From the NCBI GenBank assembly GCA_015231375.1, contig JADGBT010000005.1:2310-66309 (forward strand): a stretch of 64,000 nt of DNA, written 5' to 3'. Position numbers and translations under genes: made by a program. Every line of letters starts with the position of its first letter. Position 1 is the first letter of the stretch. The notes under the pieces are model-generated. The model saw only the letters and a list, made by a program, of their open reading frames with translations, ran no database searches and was not told the origin of the DNA. Origin of the DNA: Magnetococcales bacterium (GTDB lineage: Bacteria; Pseudomonadota; Magnetococcia; Magnetococcales; Magnetaquicoccaceae). Shown here one piece after another: positions 8,615 to 17,448 of the stretch.

Positions 8615-9499
8615 CTAGAACAATGCGCTGGAAAGATACCGATCTCCCCGATCCGGCAGCACGGTGACGATCACGCCGGGTGAGGTCAACTCTCCGGCCA
8701 GACGCAACGCCGCCGCCACCGCGCCTCCCGCCGAATGACCGGCGAAGATCCCCTCCTCGCGGGCCAGACGATGGGTCACCTCGCGCGCGTCTTCTTCATG
8801 GACATCCAGGATACGATCCACCCGTTGCGGCTCGAAGATCCTCGGCAGATACTCTTTGGGCCAACGGCGGATGCCCGGAATGCGGGATTCGGAGTCCGGC
8901 TGCACCCCGATGATCTGGACGGCCGGATTGCGCTCCTTCAAGGCGCGCGAGACCCCCATGATGGTCCCGGTGGTCCCCATGGCACTGACGAAATGGGTCA
9001 CCTGACCCTCGGTCTGCGCCCAGATTTCCGGGCCGGTGGTGCGATAATGGGCCATCCAGTTGTCGGGATTGGAGAACTGATCGAACAACAATCCCTCCCC
9101 GGCCTCCACCATCTCCCGCGCCCGATCGATGGCCCCTTCCATGCTGCCGGTTTCGGGGGTCAACTCCAGATCGGCGCCGAAAGCCTTCATGATGGCGCGG
9201 CGCTCCAGGGTCATGTTTTCCGGCATCACCAGGGTGATGCGATACCCCTTGCGCGCGGCGATCATCGCCAAGGCGATGCCGGTATTGCCGCTGGTGGGTT
9301 CGATGATGCGCATGCCGGGTTTGAGCAACCCCCTGGACTCGGCCCCGTTGAACAGGCTCAACGCGGCCCGATCCTTCACCGACCCCGCCGGATTGTTCCC
9401 CTCCAGCTTGACCAGGATGCGCGTCCCCTTGAAAGGCAGGGGCAGACGGGTCAGGTCCACCAACGGCGTATTGCCAACGCAGGTTTCCAAGGTGATCAT
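8615..9499 (-). CDS. cysM: Cysteine synthase B (O-acetylserine sulfhydrylase)
   Basis: 294 residues from the ATG at 9499, preceded by GGGGGAG. An upstream in-frame start lies inside the neighbouring gene and is rejected. It is a fold-type II PLP enzyme: the lysine in NPAGSVKDRAA binds PLP, PTSGNTGIALA is the substrate loop, and the glycine-rich phosphate-binding loop is AMGTTGTIMG. SMEGAIDRA and the RRWPKEYLP region suggest CysM rather than CysK. It makes cysteine from O-acetylserine and sulfide or thiosulfate in the cytoplasm. The start overlaps the mtfA-like stop by ATGA, so the two are co-translated. Confidence 0.93.
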   Translation of the reverse strand: MITLETCVGNTPLVDLTRLPLPFKGTRILVKLEGNNPAGSVKDRAALSLFNGAESRGLLKPGMRIIEPTSGNTGIALAMIAARKGYRITLVMPENMTLERRAIMKAFGADLELTPETGSMEGAIDRAREMVEAGEGLLFDQFSNPDNWMAHYRTTGPEIWAQTEGQVTHFVSAMGTTGTIMGVSRALKERNPAVQIIGVQPDSESRIPGIRRWPKEYLPRIFEPQRVDRILDVHEEDAREVTHRLAREEGIFAGHSAGGAVAAALRLAGELTSPGVIVTVLPDRGDRYLSSALF

Positions 9500-10206
9500 G
9501 ATTTTGAACTCCCCCGGCCAAGCCGCGCCAACGGATCCTGCCGGAAATAAAGGGTCAACAAGGCGTACACACCGGGATACCCCTCTGCGAGGCACTCCGG
9601 AGCCACAAAAAAGCTTTCACACGCCACCGCGAAAAATTCCGCCGGAGACTCTCCGGCATAAGGATCGATAAAGCTTTCGTGTCGATGTTTGACCGCCTGA
9701 CGCAAGGCCGTAAACGCGGCGGTGAACTCCCGGATCCAGTCGCGAGGATCCAGGCCGGAAGGCAGGACGGGCATGCCGTCGAATCCCCCATGACGCCCAT
9801 CCAACTGATGACACATCTCGTGGATGACCACGTTCATGGGATAGTCCCAATCCCCGGCCAGATCCCGTTCCACATCCCGCCACGACACGATCACCGGACC
9901 GTTGGGCCACGCCTCTCCCACCCGGGATTGGGATGGATGCACCACACCGGCCTCGTCCACCTCGGATCGACCGGGCGTGAACTTGCCCGGATAGACAATC
10001 AGGGTTTCCCAGTGGTCGTAGGCATCCATGCCCAAAGACAGAATGGGCAGACAGGCCAGGGCGGCCAGCAACAGGCGTTGCTCCTCGTCCAGCCGGACTC
10101 CGCCCACCAGATCGAGGTTCTTTTCGTGCAAGAACAGCTCCGCGAACTGACGCAACCGCAGACATTCCGCGTCGGTCAGTCCCGCGAACAGCGCGACGCG
10201 TCCCAT
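9496..10206 (-). CDS. mtfA: MtfA-like zinc metallopeptidase
   Basis: 236 residues from the ATG at 10206; a TTG one codon upstream is possible. The zinc-binding HExxH motif is HEMCHQLD with a downstream acidic region, and EFFAVACESFF carries the likely third ligand. GRVALFAGLTDAECLRLRQF and YDHWETLIVYPG are typical of MtfA, the peptidase that binds and inactivates the Mlc (DgsA) repressor in enterobacteria. No Mlc homologue is in the window, so the target here is unknown. It lies 89 bases after the actin-like gene on the same strand and is coupled to cysM. Confidence 0.88.
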   Translation of the reverse strand: MGRVALFAGLTDAECLRLRQFAELFLHEKNLDLVGGVRLDEEQRLLLAALACLPILSLGMDAYDHWETLIVYPGKFTPGRSEVDEAGVVHPSQSRVGEAWPNGPVIVSWRDVERDLAGDWDYPMNVVIHEMCHQLDGRHGGFDGMPVLPSGLDPRDWIREFTAAFTALRQAVKHRHESFIDPYAGESPAEFFAVACESFFVAPECLAEGYPGVYALLTLYFRQDPLARLGRGSSKS

Positions 10207-10294
10207 CAATCGCCGCCATCCCCCTTGATCCGGGGAGAGGGCGGCGAGAATCCGGCGGCGCTTGAACGATCGAACAAAGGCAATCAGGGTGCGT

Positions 10295-11395
10295 TCACTG
10301 CTTCAGGGCTTTGATCAGACATCCCTGAGCCACGCAGCTCAGCGGATCGCCCGCGTAACGGACTTCGGAAAGCTCCAACGGCCAGGAACTCTCTTCCACC
10401 TGGACGCGGATGTAGTCCAAAAATCCCCCGGCCAACGAAGTGCCGCCGGAGATGATCAGTGGAATCCGATTCGGGAATCCCAGATCCAGATCCCGCCGGT
10501 CCAACTCCTGGAGGCAGCTCTTGACCACGAACTGGATGAGATTCTTGTAATAGAATCCCAACGCCTCCCGGACCTTGCGTTCTTTCTTGCGGCCCACGTC
10601 GAAGCGGTCCAGATGGAAATCCTTCTCCTTGATGGCCACCACCCGATTGGGGATGGTGCCGACCGCCATGGCCACGTTGTCGTCGATCCAATCCCCGCCC
10701 CGTCCCAGGGCGAACTCCAGCACCGGAATGGATTTGTAGACCACCGCCACGTTGGTCAATCCGGCCCCGAAAGAGATGCTGATCCCGGAAAAGTCGGAAT
10801 CCGCACACTCGGCATAGATGATGGCGGTCGCCTCGTTGAGGGGTTCGGCCTCGAAGCCGATCTCGTCGATGATCCGGCCCAGAATGTTGCGATGATACAA
10901 CACGTTGGACTTGGAGTGGATCGGATCGCCGGGGACCGAATAGACGCACTTGCCCGGCATGACTCCCGGTTCGATGGCCAACAACTCCCGGATCATCACC
11001 GCCAGGATATCGGTGGAGTTGATGTCCTCGGGGCTGATCATGCCTTTCTGCATGGAACGGCTGAGACGATGACCGAAAATATTGGCGAAGTTATAGGCGT
11101 CGTGGGAAAGAATGAACACCCCCTCGTCGATGCGCGCATGGCTGATCTTGGAGAGGTCCATGCCTTCGATATTCACGTCATCGACGGTGAGGAAAACGTT
11201 CCTCAAGCTGGAAATCTCGATTTTTCCCAAGGTGTTGGCCCGGGCACACACCAGATTCATGGTGCCCACGTCCAGTCCGAGATGGACCTGGGGCGCGCGC
11301 GCGGCGGCAGAGCGAACGATCGGGGATGGGGAGACCTGCGAAACCGGGGCCGCCGGGGGTGCCGGGGATACGGGGTTTTCAGGGGATGTGCTCAT
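10295..11395 (-). CDS. Actin-like (ASKHA-fold) ATPase, possible filament protein
   Basis: 366 residues from the ATG at 11395, chosen because AGGAGG lies 11 bases upstream; an in-frame ATG at 11440 lacks one. Residues 1-35 are a Pro/Ser-rich extension. The actin/Hsp70 signatures are all present: phosphate-1 LGLDVGTMNLV (39-49), connect-1 NEATAIIYAE, phosphate-2 ISFGAGLTNVAVV, and adenosine loop IISGGTSLAGGF near 320. It differs in overall sequence from the MreB, FtsA and MamK proteins I know, so the subfamily is not assigned. It is downstream of a FimV-like gene and a small membrane coiled-coil gene on the same strand, which suggests a membrane- or pole-associated cytoskeletal system. A role in magnetosome positioning is possible but not shown. 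Confidence 0.8.
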   Translation of the reverse strand: MSTSPENPVSPAPPAAPVSQVSPSPIVRSAAARAPQVHLGLDVGTMNLVCARANTLGKIEISSLRNVFLTVDDVNIEGMDLSKISHARIDEGVFILSHDAYNFANIFGHRLSRSMQKGMISPEDINSTDILAVMIRELLAIEPGVMPGKCVYSVPGDPIHSKSNVLYHRNILGRIIDEIGFEAEPLNEATAIIYAECADSDFSGISISFGAGLTNVAVVYKSIPVLEFALGRGGDWIDDNVAMAVGTIPNRVVAIKEKDFHLDRFDVGRKKERKVREALGFYYKNLIQFVVKSCLQELDRRDLDLGFPNRIPLIISGGTSLAGGFLDYIRVQVEESSWPLELSEVRYAGDPLSCVAQGCLIKALKQ

Positions 11396-11477
11396 GAGGC
11401 GATTTTCCTCCTGATGGGTTTTGATAAAATGGATAGGCATGAGATTTAGGTCAACCCTTTGGCAAAGTCAACGGCAA

Positions 11478-11939
11478 TCAGTCGCCGCGCTGCATGGAGG
11501 CCAGTTTGCGGGCCACGTCCTCGACACTACGCTCCACGGTACGACGACCATGGCCCATCACCGTGCGCCCTTCGGGAAGACTCGACTGGATGGCCGGAAA
11601 ATAACGATCCCGTTCCGGATCGTCGCGAATTTCGAAACGGGGCGCGGGCTCATCCTCTTCGTCGTCGTCTTCTTCTTCGATCATGACCTTGAGCGCCTCT
11701 ATCCGCTCCTCCAGGTTTTGCAACCGGCCATCGACGGCGCGGGTCAAAAAGAGCAACTGTTCCAGTTGACGCCCCTGTTGTTCCAGTTGACGCTCCTGCT
11801 GTTCCAGAGGGATCAGCAATCCCACCAGCACCAGCAGAGCCAAAGAGGCCAGATAGATCTCCTGAGCCTGTCCACTGGCGTAAAACAGCGCGAACCCCAA
11901 CCCCAGCCCCACCACAAGACCACGCACCACCTTGATCAT
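11478..11939 (-). CDS. Small membrane protein with coiled coil, unknown
   Basis: 153 residues. Two hydrophobic segments (about 5-21 and 28-45) are followed by a Gln/Glu/Leu heptad-like region (LEQQERQLEQQGRQLEQLL and LQNLEERIEALKVM, about 46-88), an acidic run (EEEDDDEEDEP) and a basic tail. No family is recognised. The ATG overlaps the FimV-like stop by ATGA, and the actin-like gene follows after 82 bases. Topology suggests an inner-membrane hairpin with a cytoplasmic coiled coil, suited to linking the actin-like protein to the membrane; that is inference. Confidence 0.75.
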   Translation of the reverse strand: MIKVVRGLVVGLGLGFALFYASGQAQEIYLASLALLVLVGLLIPLEQQERQLEQQGRQLEQLLFLTRAVDGRLQNLEERIEALKVMIEEEDDDEEDEPAPRFEIRDDPERDRYFPAIQSSLPEGRTVMGHGRRTVERSVEDVARKLASMQRGD

Positions 11940-13771
11940 TTCGTCTCTCCCCGACCCGCATCCATGGCACTGAGCCGATGCACGCTGTGCAACAGATCCC
12001 CGCCGACCACCTTCTTGCCCGGAGGCGGGGGCACGCCATCCAGCTTGCCCGAATGGATCGACGGAATGAACGGCTCGCTCTTTCCAAGGTCGAACTGGCG
12101 CAGGATATCCCGCGCCACCTCGGGATACTCCTTGGCGGTCACGCTCAACAACTGTCTCAACCCCTCTTGCTGGGCCTGCCGGTTCCAGCGCCGCCCGAGC
12201 CAGGCCAGCACACCGGCGAAGATCAATCCGGCCACAGCCAGCAGCCCCCCGACCCAGGCCGACAGCGGTTGCGGCGCGTCACTCGCCGGCCCCCCTTCTC
12301 CCGCAGGCTGAACAGCCGGAGCGCGCACCGTTTTCTCCAGGGCCGCGACCCGACTGGCCAACGCCTCGCCATCGGTACGGGACAACTCCAGGGCCGAGAC
12401 CCGGGACTCCAGCTTGACCTGCTGGGCCTGACTGTTCTTCAGCACCTCGGTCAACTCGCCCAGTTGACTTTGCAAGCGCACCAGGATGTTCTCCAGGCCG
12501 CCGCCACTGCCCGGCGGGGCGATGCTCACCAACTGGGATTGCGGCGGGGCAGACTCCTCGCGGGGCGGGGTGGTCGCGGTCCGTGACGCGCCCGCCGCCA
12601 CAGAAGCGGGGGCGGTAGTGGAGGCGGAAACAGCAGCCGAGGCACCCTCCCCGGCGGCGGCGACCGGCGCAGCGGAGGGCTTGCTCCCATCGGATGGCAC
12701 CTGCAACACCGTCTGCGGCGGCGGCGGCACATTCTGACCGGACTGCATCTGTTCCCATGCCTTGGTATGGGCCATGCACATCACCCGCGCCTGACGATCG
12801 TTGATGGCCCGCGCCTCATCCATGGAGGGGATTTTCAGGGTTCCGCCGGAAATCAAATTGTTCATGTTGCCGGAAAGAAAGTGGTCCGGATTGCGCTCGT
12901 AGATGCCGGCCATGAACTGATGCAGCGTCACCCCCTTGCCGGTAAGCAGACTGCGGGCGATGGATGTCAAGGTGTCTCCCGCCCGGACCGGACCGTATTT
13001 ACTGCCGACCGCCAACAGCGAACCGCTCTGGCCCGCGACGCTCTTGGCCGCCTGGACCGGATTCTTGGCTTTGGATTTGGCCTCGGAGGCTTTGGCCTCC
13101 TCTTCGGCCAGTTTCGCCTCGATGGCCAACTGGGCTGCGACCGGCACCCTGACCTCGCCAGCCGGAGCGGAGGCCGACCGGGAAGAGGGGTCGCTCTTGG
13201 CCGGAATCACGGACCTGGCGGTCGGATCGGCTTTGGCGGTCGGATCGGCTTTGGCGGTCGGATCGGCTTTGGCGGTCGGATCGGCTTTGGCGGTCGGATC
13301 GGCTTTGGCGGTCGGATCGGCTTTGGCGGTCGAGTCGGCTTTGGGAGCGGATTTTTCCTGGGCCAGATCACCACTGCTTAAGGAGGGGGCGTTGCCCTGA
13401 ATGCGGAAAACCGGAAAATTGGTGTGTTTGGTCGAGGTGACCCGCAACAACAGATCAAACCCTTTCGGGGACAAGGGGGTATCGGAGGTGAGATAGACTC
13501 TGGTTTCCGGACCGTTTTCGACGGTCTTGACCGTGATGGTATCCAGTGAGGGCGCGCGGGAGAGACCCATCACCCGGTAATCGGTGGCATTGCCCAGCCT
13601 GACCAGCTTGATCGACTCTCCTTCGTTCAGGCGCAACGGGATTTCCGCCCGGAACTTGCGCGCCGGAGGGGACAGAACCGCAATCTCGCCCACCGTGAAG
13701 GCCGCGACATCACCGGGTTGAGCGCAGGCCCAACCGATGATCAAAGCTGAAACAATCCGGCGCTTGTCCAC
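11936..13771 (-). CDS. FimV-like LysM membrane protein
   Basis: 611 residues from a GTG at 13771 with GAGG about 9 bases upstream; the longer ORF has no ribosome-binding site and would spoil the signal peptide. A signal peptide (about 1-24) is followed by a FimV-type N-terminal domain (FTVGEIAVLSPPARKFRAEI and the following KLVRLGNA, about 25-125). Then come a repetitive KADPTA linker, an Ala/Lys-rich coil, a LysM domain (RAGDTLTSIARSLL to LISGGTLKIP), a coiled coil (about 430-500), a transmembrane helix (WVGGLLAVAGLIFAGVLAWL) and a short cytoplasmic tail. FimV proteins are peptidoglycan-binding polar landmark proteins of type IV pilus and chemosensory systems in gammaproteobacteria. Here the gene is coupled to a membrane coiled-coil gene and an actin-like gene, an unusual partnership. 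Confidence 0.85.
   Translation of the reverse strand: MDKRRIVSALIIGWACAQPGDVAAFTVGEIAVLSPPARKFRAEIPLRLNEGESIKLVRLGNATDYRVMGLSRAPSLDTITVKTVENGPETRVYLTSDTPLSPKGFDLLLRVTSTKHTNFPVFRIQGNAPSLSSGDLAQEKSAPKADSTAKADPTAKADPTAKADPTAKADPTAKADPTAKADPTARSVIPAKSDPSSRSASAPAGEVRVPVAAQLAIEAKLAEEEAKASEAKSKAKNPVQAAKSVAGQSGSLLAVGSKYGPVRAGDTLTSIARSLLTGKGVTLHQFMAGIYERNPDHFLSGNMNNLISGGTLKIPSMDEARAINDRQARVMCMAHTKAWEQMQSGQNVPPPPQTVLQVPSDGSKPSAAPVAAAGEGASAAVSASTTAPASVAAGASRTATTPPREESAPPQSQLVSIAPPGSGGGLENILVRLQSQLGELTEVLKNSQAQQVKLESRVSALELSRTDGEALASRVAALEKTVRAPAVQPAGEGGPASDAPQPLSAWVGGLLAVAGLIFAGVLAWLGRRWNRQAQQEGLRQLLSVTAKEYPEVARDILRQFDLGKSEPFIPSIHSGKLDGVPPPPGKKVVGGDLLHSVHRLSAMDAGRGETK
13217..13342 (-). repeat. 18-base tandem repeat (seven units) in the FimV-like gene
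   Basis: Seven consecutive 18-base units of GGCGGTCGGATCGGCTTT on the plus strand. Six are identical and the seventh has one changed pair (GAG for GGA). They encode an ADPTAK hexapeptide repeat in the periplasmic linker. The near-perfect identity suggests recent expansion and likely length variation between strains. Confidence 0.95.
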
Positions 13772-13875
13772 GTGCTCATCCTCAAGAGTTGAAGGAAACA
13801 TTTCCAACCAAAGCAAGGCACAGCATACCCCCGGGCAGACCCGGCGACAAGTTTTCCGCACGTTGGCGCTGTTTT

Positions 13876-14688
13876 CTAGGTCGTCAGGAACCGTTGCACC
13901 ACGCCATCCAGGACCAGACTGGTCAGATGACCGGTATGATAGGCGCCGGTATCGATGCCGATCCGGTTGCACGTCACCACCGGAGCGGTCACCACGGAAT
14001 GGCCATGCACCACCATTTTACCGAAATGACCATCATGATACAAAAACGGGTCTCGGATCCACAACAAATCCGGTGGCCTTTGTTGGCTCAGGGGCAGACC
14101 GGGCCGCACGCCGGCATGGGTGAAAAAATAGTCTCCCAGTTCAAAACGGAACCGCAGGGAGGCGAAAAAGGCTTGATGCGACGCGGGCATGGCCTCCAGC
14201 AGACGGTCGCGCAACTCCCGCATGCGCTCTTCGGACGAGATCCGGGACGCCACCTGCACCTGATAACTCGCCGCCGTGTTCATGCCGCCACACTGGGTCC
14301 AAAGATGGCCGCCGCTGGGATTGACCAGAAAGTCCTGCAATTCGGCTTCGTGGTTTCCCTTGAGAAACACCGTCTCGAAACCCGGCAAGGGATCGCTCAA
14401 CAACAGCTCGATCACCCCCTTGCTGTCCGCGCCCCGATCGATGTAATCCCCCAGATAGACGATGATCCGACGCGTCGTATCGGGCAATCCGGCACAATCG
14501 TCCAGGATCAAGGCGTGCAAGGTCCGCAACAGGTCGGAACGGCCATGGATGTCCCCCACCGCGTAAAGACGGGTATGGTCGGGAATCCGGGGCACGAACA
14601 ATACGGTCCGCGCGTTTCCGGGTTGAGATTCCTCCCATTGGGCGTCGTCGGACGCGGAGTCGAACAGCCATCTGAAAAGCTTCAACAC
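13876..14688 (-). CDS. PPP-family metallophosphatase (serine/threonine or bis-nucleoside type)
   Basis: 270 residues. The three metallophosphoesterase motifs are clear: GDIHG (residues about 45-49), GDYIDRG (about 78-84) and GNHE (about 111-114), with later His-containing motifs (FFTHAGVRPG and VVHGHSVV). The layout matches bacterial PPP phosphatases such as PrpA/PrpB or ApaH-like enzymes that act on phosphoproteins or dinucleotide polyphosphates. The substrate cannot be told from sequence alone. The gene ends 104 bases before the FimV-like gene on the same strand, so co-transcription is possible. Confidence 0.9.
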   Translation of the reverse strand: MLKLFRWLFDSASDDAQWEESQPGNARTVLFVPRIPDHTRLYAVGDIHGRSDLLRTLHALILDDCAGLPDTTRRIIVYLGDYIDRGADSKGVIELLLSDPLPGFETVFLKGNHEAELQDFLVNPSGGHLWTQCGGMNTAASYQVQVASRISSEERMRELRDRLLEAMPASHQAFFASLRFRFELGDYFFTHAGVRPGLPLSQQRPPDLLWIRDPFLYHDGHFGKMVVHGHSVVTAPVVTCNRIGIDTGAYHTGHLTSLVLDGVVQRFLTT

Positions 14689-14977
14689 CTCTGTGTATCA
14701 CCTTGTTTCTAAGAGTCAATGATCCGCCACATACGGTTTTGCCTGTGCGGCTATCTTCCGACAAGAAAAAATCCACGTCAAGTCGGGCCGCGCGGGCAAT
14801 TTTGACCCCGTGCGCCGGGCAAATTTTGCCTGATTTCCCCCCACTCCCCACACGGAGGCTGGAAGAACAGCCCTTTTTCTATCTCGGCACAGACTTTGCG
14901 ATCCCAATCTCCCAGAAACCGTTTCCACCTGCGGCAACGGTCTTTTGCGTTTCACGCTTCACCCTTGGGAGTGACGG

Positions 14978-15325
14978 ATGATGATATCCCCAGTGCACAT
15001 GGAATCCTGGATCGATCAAGCCCTGTCGATCGTGGAAGTCGGCCCCGAACATCCAGCCTTCGACGACGCCTGGGAATACCTGGCCATGAGCAAGGAACCG
15101 CAAGTCCGTCAGGCCATGCGCCAGGCCATGGAGGAGATTTTCGGCCCCCATCCCCAACCCACTGGCTACGACGACCAGGGCGAACCCTATTGGCGCACCG
15201 GCGTCATCGCCCACTACCTGAACATCCCGGAAGATGAAATCATCGAAACCGCGTATGAAATGAAGGACAAATGGGGGTATTCCGCCGGCGTCGCCCAGAC
15301 CCGCGACCTCCACCCCATCCACTAA
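14978..15325 (+). CDS. Small conserved-looking protein, unknown
   Basis: 115 residues, acidic, with no signal peptide or membrane segment. The start is supported by GGGAG about 8 bases upstream; a second ATG follows at once. The C-terminal half (EPYWRTGVIAHYLNIPEDEI, then EMKDKWGYSAGVAQTRDLHPIH) looks like a compact helical domain. It superficially recalls small sulfur-relay or regulatory proteins, but it has no cysteine, so it is not DsrC/TusE. It is divergent from the phosphatase gene and followed by a strong hairpin. No function is assigned. Confidence 0.75.
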   Translation: MMISPVHMESWIDQALSIVEVGPEHPAFDDAWEYLAMSKEPQVRQAMRQAMEEIFGPHPQPTGYDDQGEPYWRTGVIAHYLNIPEDEIIETAYEMKDKWGYSAGVAQTRDLHPIH

Positions 15326-15355
15326 AACGCCACCGTCCCGCTTTCACGCCCGCTG

Positions 15356-15402
15356 TTGCCCAAAAAAAGGCTGTCGCCCGCGAGGCGACCTTTTTTGGGC
15401 AA
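15356..15402. terminator. Long hairpin, probable bidirectional terminator
   Basis: TTGCCCAAAAAAAGG (15356-15370) pairs with CCTTTTTTGGGCAA (15389-15402), enclosing a GC-rich inner stem GTCGCC/GGCGAC with loop CGCGA. It lies 31 bases after the stop of the small unknown gene. The A and T runs sit inside the stem rather than after it, so termination could work in either direction. Confidence 0.65.
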
Positions 15403-15603
15403 CGCGGACGTTCGATCCCGCCACGCGTGCGACCGCGCGCCACTTCTCACCCCCGATGTTCCGACCATTTCCGAATCTTCCGATTGGAGACCATCGACTT
15501 CAAACAGCCACGCACTTGAGTGAGTGAACATTCAGGGCTATTCTGATCCGATTCCAAACCAACCGCCTGGTGTCCGGGCGATTTCATCAAGGGTCACGTT
15601 GCC

Positions 15604-17448
15604 GTGTCTGCACCCCATGCAGGATCCAACATCATCGAACGGTTGTTGCGCGATCCGGTTTTCACCCGATGCCATTACCCCGCGCTGGCCCGTCTGTTGC
15701 CTTCCATCGAAACGCGCGCCTTCCCGACGGGCGCGATCTTGTTCCAGGCCAACACCCCGGCGGAGGGACTGTTTCTGGTGACCTCCGGCGCCATCCGCCT
15801 GCACAAGAGCGATGGCGGCAGCGTCGCAAGCCAAGACGACCGCTGCGGCGAAGAGAGCGCCACCGATTTCGCCGGTTATTTCGTCACCTGTCAGGCGGTC
15901 ACCCCGGTCGAAACCCTGTTCATCCCGCGCGCCGCGTTGCGGGTGCTGGTGGCGGAACAACCCCAGGTCCAGGTCTCTTGCGTCGGGGTGCTGATGAGCC
16001 GCATGAGCGGTCAGCACCTGCCCACCCTCGACCCGAAACCCCTCTCCCGCAAACACGCCGACACCCCCTCCAGCCCGGCGACTGGCTGGCTGCTGGCCAC
16101 GCTGCTGCCCCTCGGCGTGCTGATGGCCGGAACACACTGGCAACTGGATCGCCACATCACCGTCTTTCTGGCCATCTCGGCGGCCACGGTCATGATGTGG
16201 ATGTTCACCCTGGTGGACGATTACATCCCCGGCCTGTTCGCCATCGTCGCGATTCTCATGACCGGACTGGTCCCCCCGGCGGTGGTGCTTTCCGGGTTCA
16301 CCTCGAACGGCTTTCTGATGGCCATGAGCATCCTGGGATTGAGCACGGTCATCGTCTCCTCCGGACTCGGCTATCGCACCTTGCTGCTGTTGCTGTATCA
16401 CCTGCCGGATTCCCGCTTCTGGAACAACTTCGGCCTCGCCATGACCGGTTTCTTTCTCACCCCGCTGATTCCGTCCATCAATGCCCGTCTGGCCATGGTC
16501 ACCCCCTTTTTCGAGGATATGGTACACAATCTCCGTTTTGCGCCCCAGGGGGGGGCGGCCACCCAGTTGGCGGTCAGCGCCTTCAACGGCGTAAGCCTGA
16601 TGTCGGCGCTGTTCGTCACCAGCAAATCGGTCAACTTCGCCCTGTTCAGCCTGTTGCCCACCCAGTCCCAGGATCAGTTCCAGGGAGTCGGATGGCTGAT
16701 GGCCGCAGGCGTGTTCGCCCTGGTCATGCTGCTGGGACACGGGGGGTGCGCCTCCGTGTTGTTGCGCAGCCACGAAACCCCGCGACTCGATAAAACCAGA
16801 CTCGCCTCCCAACTGATACTGCTCGGCCCCCTGAAACACCGGGAGTGGGCCGCTCTGCTAGGCATCGGGGTCTTCATCCTGGGCATGATCTCTTCCTCCT
16901 GGCACCGGATTCAACCCACCCTGCTGGGCCTGATCATCTTTTATGGTCTGCTGCTGTTTGGTTCCCTGCGCAAAAAAGAGCTGACCGAAAAGGTGGATTG
17001 GCCTTTTTTGCTGTATCTGTGCGAACTGACCGGACTGGTGAGCGTGTTCAATCATCTGGGGCTGGATCAGCATCTGGCCAGCGCGTTGCCCACCCTGGGC
17101 GTCACCATGCGCGACGACTTCGGACTGTTCGTGCTGCTGCTGTTCCTGCTGATTTCCCTGATCCGTCTGGTGATCCCCATCAGCATCACCATCATCGTGC
17201 TGATCACCCTGTTCATCCCCCTGGCGGGAGTCTACGGGGTGAATCCCTGGGTGGTGGGATTCATCATCCTGATCTTCGGCGAAATCTGGTTCATGCCCTA
17301 TCAGTGCTCGTACTACCAGAAGTTCCAGGAGGTCAACACCTTGTACCGGGAATCGACCTTCCTGGCCTTCAACGCCTGGATGAACCTGTTCCGTCTGCTG
17401 GCGATCTACGCCTCGTTCCCCTATTGGAAAATGCTGGGTCTGTTATGA
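15604..17448 (+). CDS. SLC13/DASS-type transporter with N-terminal cyclic-nucleotide-binding-like domain
   Basis: 614 residues from a GTG start. Residues about 10-125 resemble a Crp-type cNMP-binding domain (FPTGAILFQANTPAEGLFLV, TSGAIRLHKSDGG), but the phosphate-binding cassette is degenerate (GEESATDFAG), so nucleotide binding is uncertain. Residues about 160-610 are a divalent-anion:sodium symporter domain with about twelve membrane segments (IPSINARLAMVTPFFEDMV, VIPISITIIVLITLFIPL). Substrates of the family include dicarboxylates, sulfate and phosphate; the substrate here is unknown. The stop overlaps the start of a periplasmic binding-protein gene by ATGA, suggesting a joint sensing or uptake role. 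Confidence 0.82.
   Translation: MSAPHAGSNIIERLLRDPVFTRCHYPALARLLPSIETRAFPTGAILFQANTPAEGLFLVTSGAIRLHKSDGGSVASQDDRCGEESATDFAGYFVTCQAVTPVETLFIPRAALRVLVAEQPQVQVSCVGVLMSRMSGQHLPTLDPKPLSRKHADTPSSPATGWLLATLLPLGVLMAGTHWQLDRHITVFLAISAATVMMWMFTLVDDYIPGLFAIVAILMTGLVPPAVVLSGFTSNGFLMAMSILGLSTVIVSSGLGYRTLLLLLYHLPDSRFWNNFGLAMTGFFLTPLIPSINARLAMVTPFFEDMVHNLRFAPQGGAATQLAVSAFNGVSLMSALFVTSKSVNFALFSLLPTQSQDQFQGVGWLMAAGVFALVMLLGHGGCASVLLRSHETPRLDKTRLASQLILLGPLKHREWAALLGIGVFILGMISSSWHRIQPTLLGLIIFYGLLLFGSLRKKELTEKVDWPFLLYLCELTGLVSVFNHLGLDQHLASALPTLGVTMRDDFGLFVLLLFLLISLIRLVIPISITIIVLITLFIPLAGVYGVNPWVVGFIILIFGEIWFMPYQCSYYQKFQEVNTLYRESTFLAFNAWMNLFRLLAIYASFPYWKMLGLL

Noticed and set aside
10295-11395. Identification of the actin-like protein as MamK
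   Set aside because: The nucleotide-binding motifs are shared by all actin-like proteins, and the overall sequence and FimV-type neighbours do not match MamK as I know it. A tree is needed.
13217-13342. Short regular repeats as a CRISPR array
   Set aside because: Units are contiguous without spacers and lie in frame inside a coding sequence.
14978-15325. DsrC/TusE-type sulfur-relay protein
   Set aside because: The required C-terminal cysteine is absent; the protein contains no cysteine at all.
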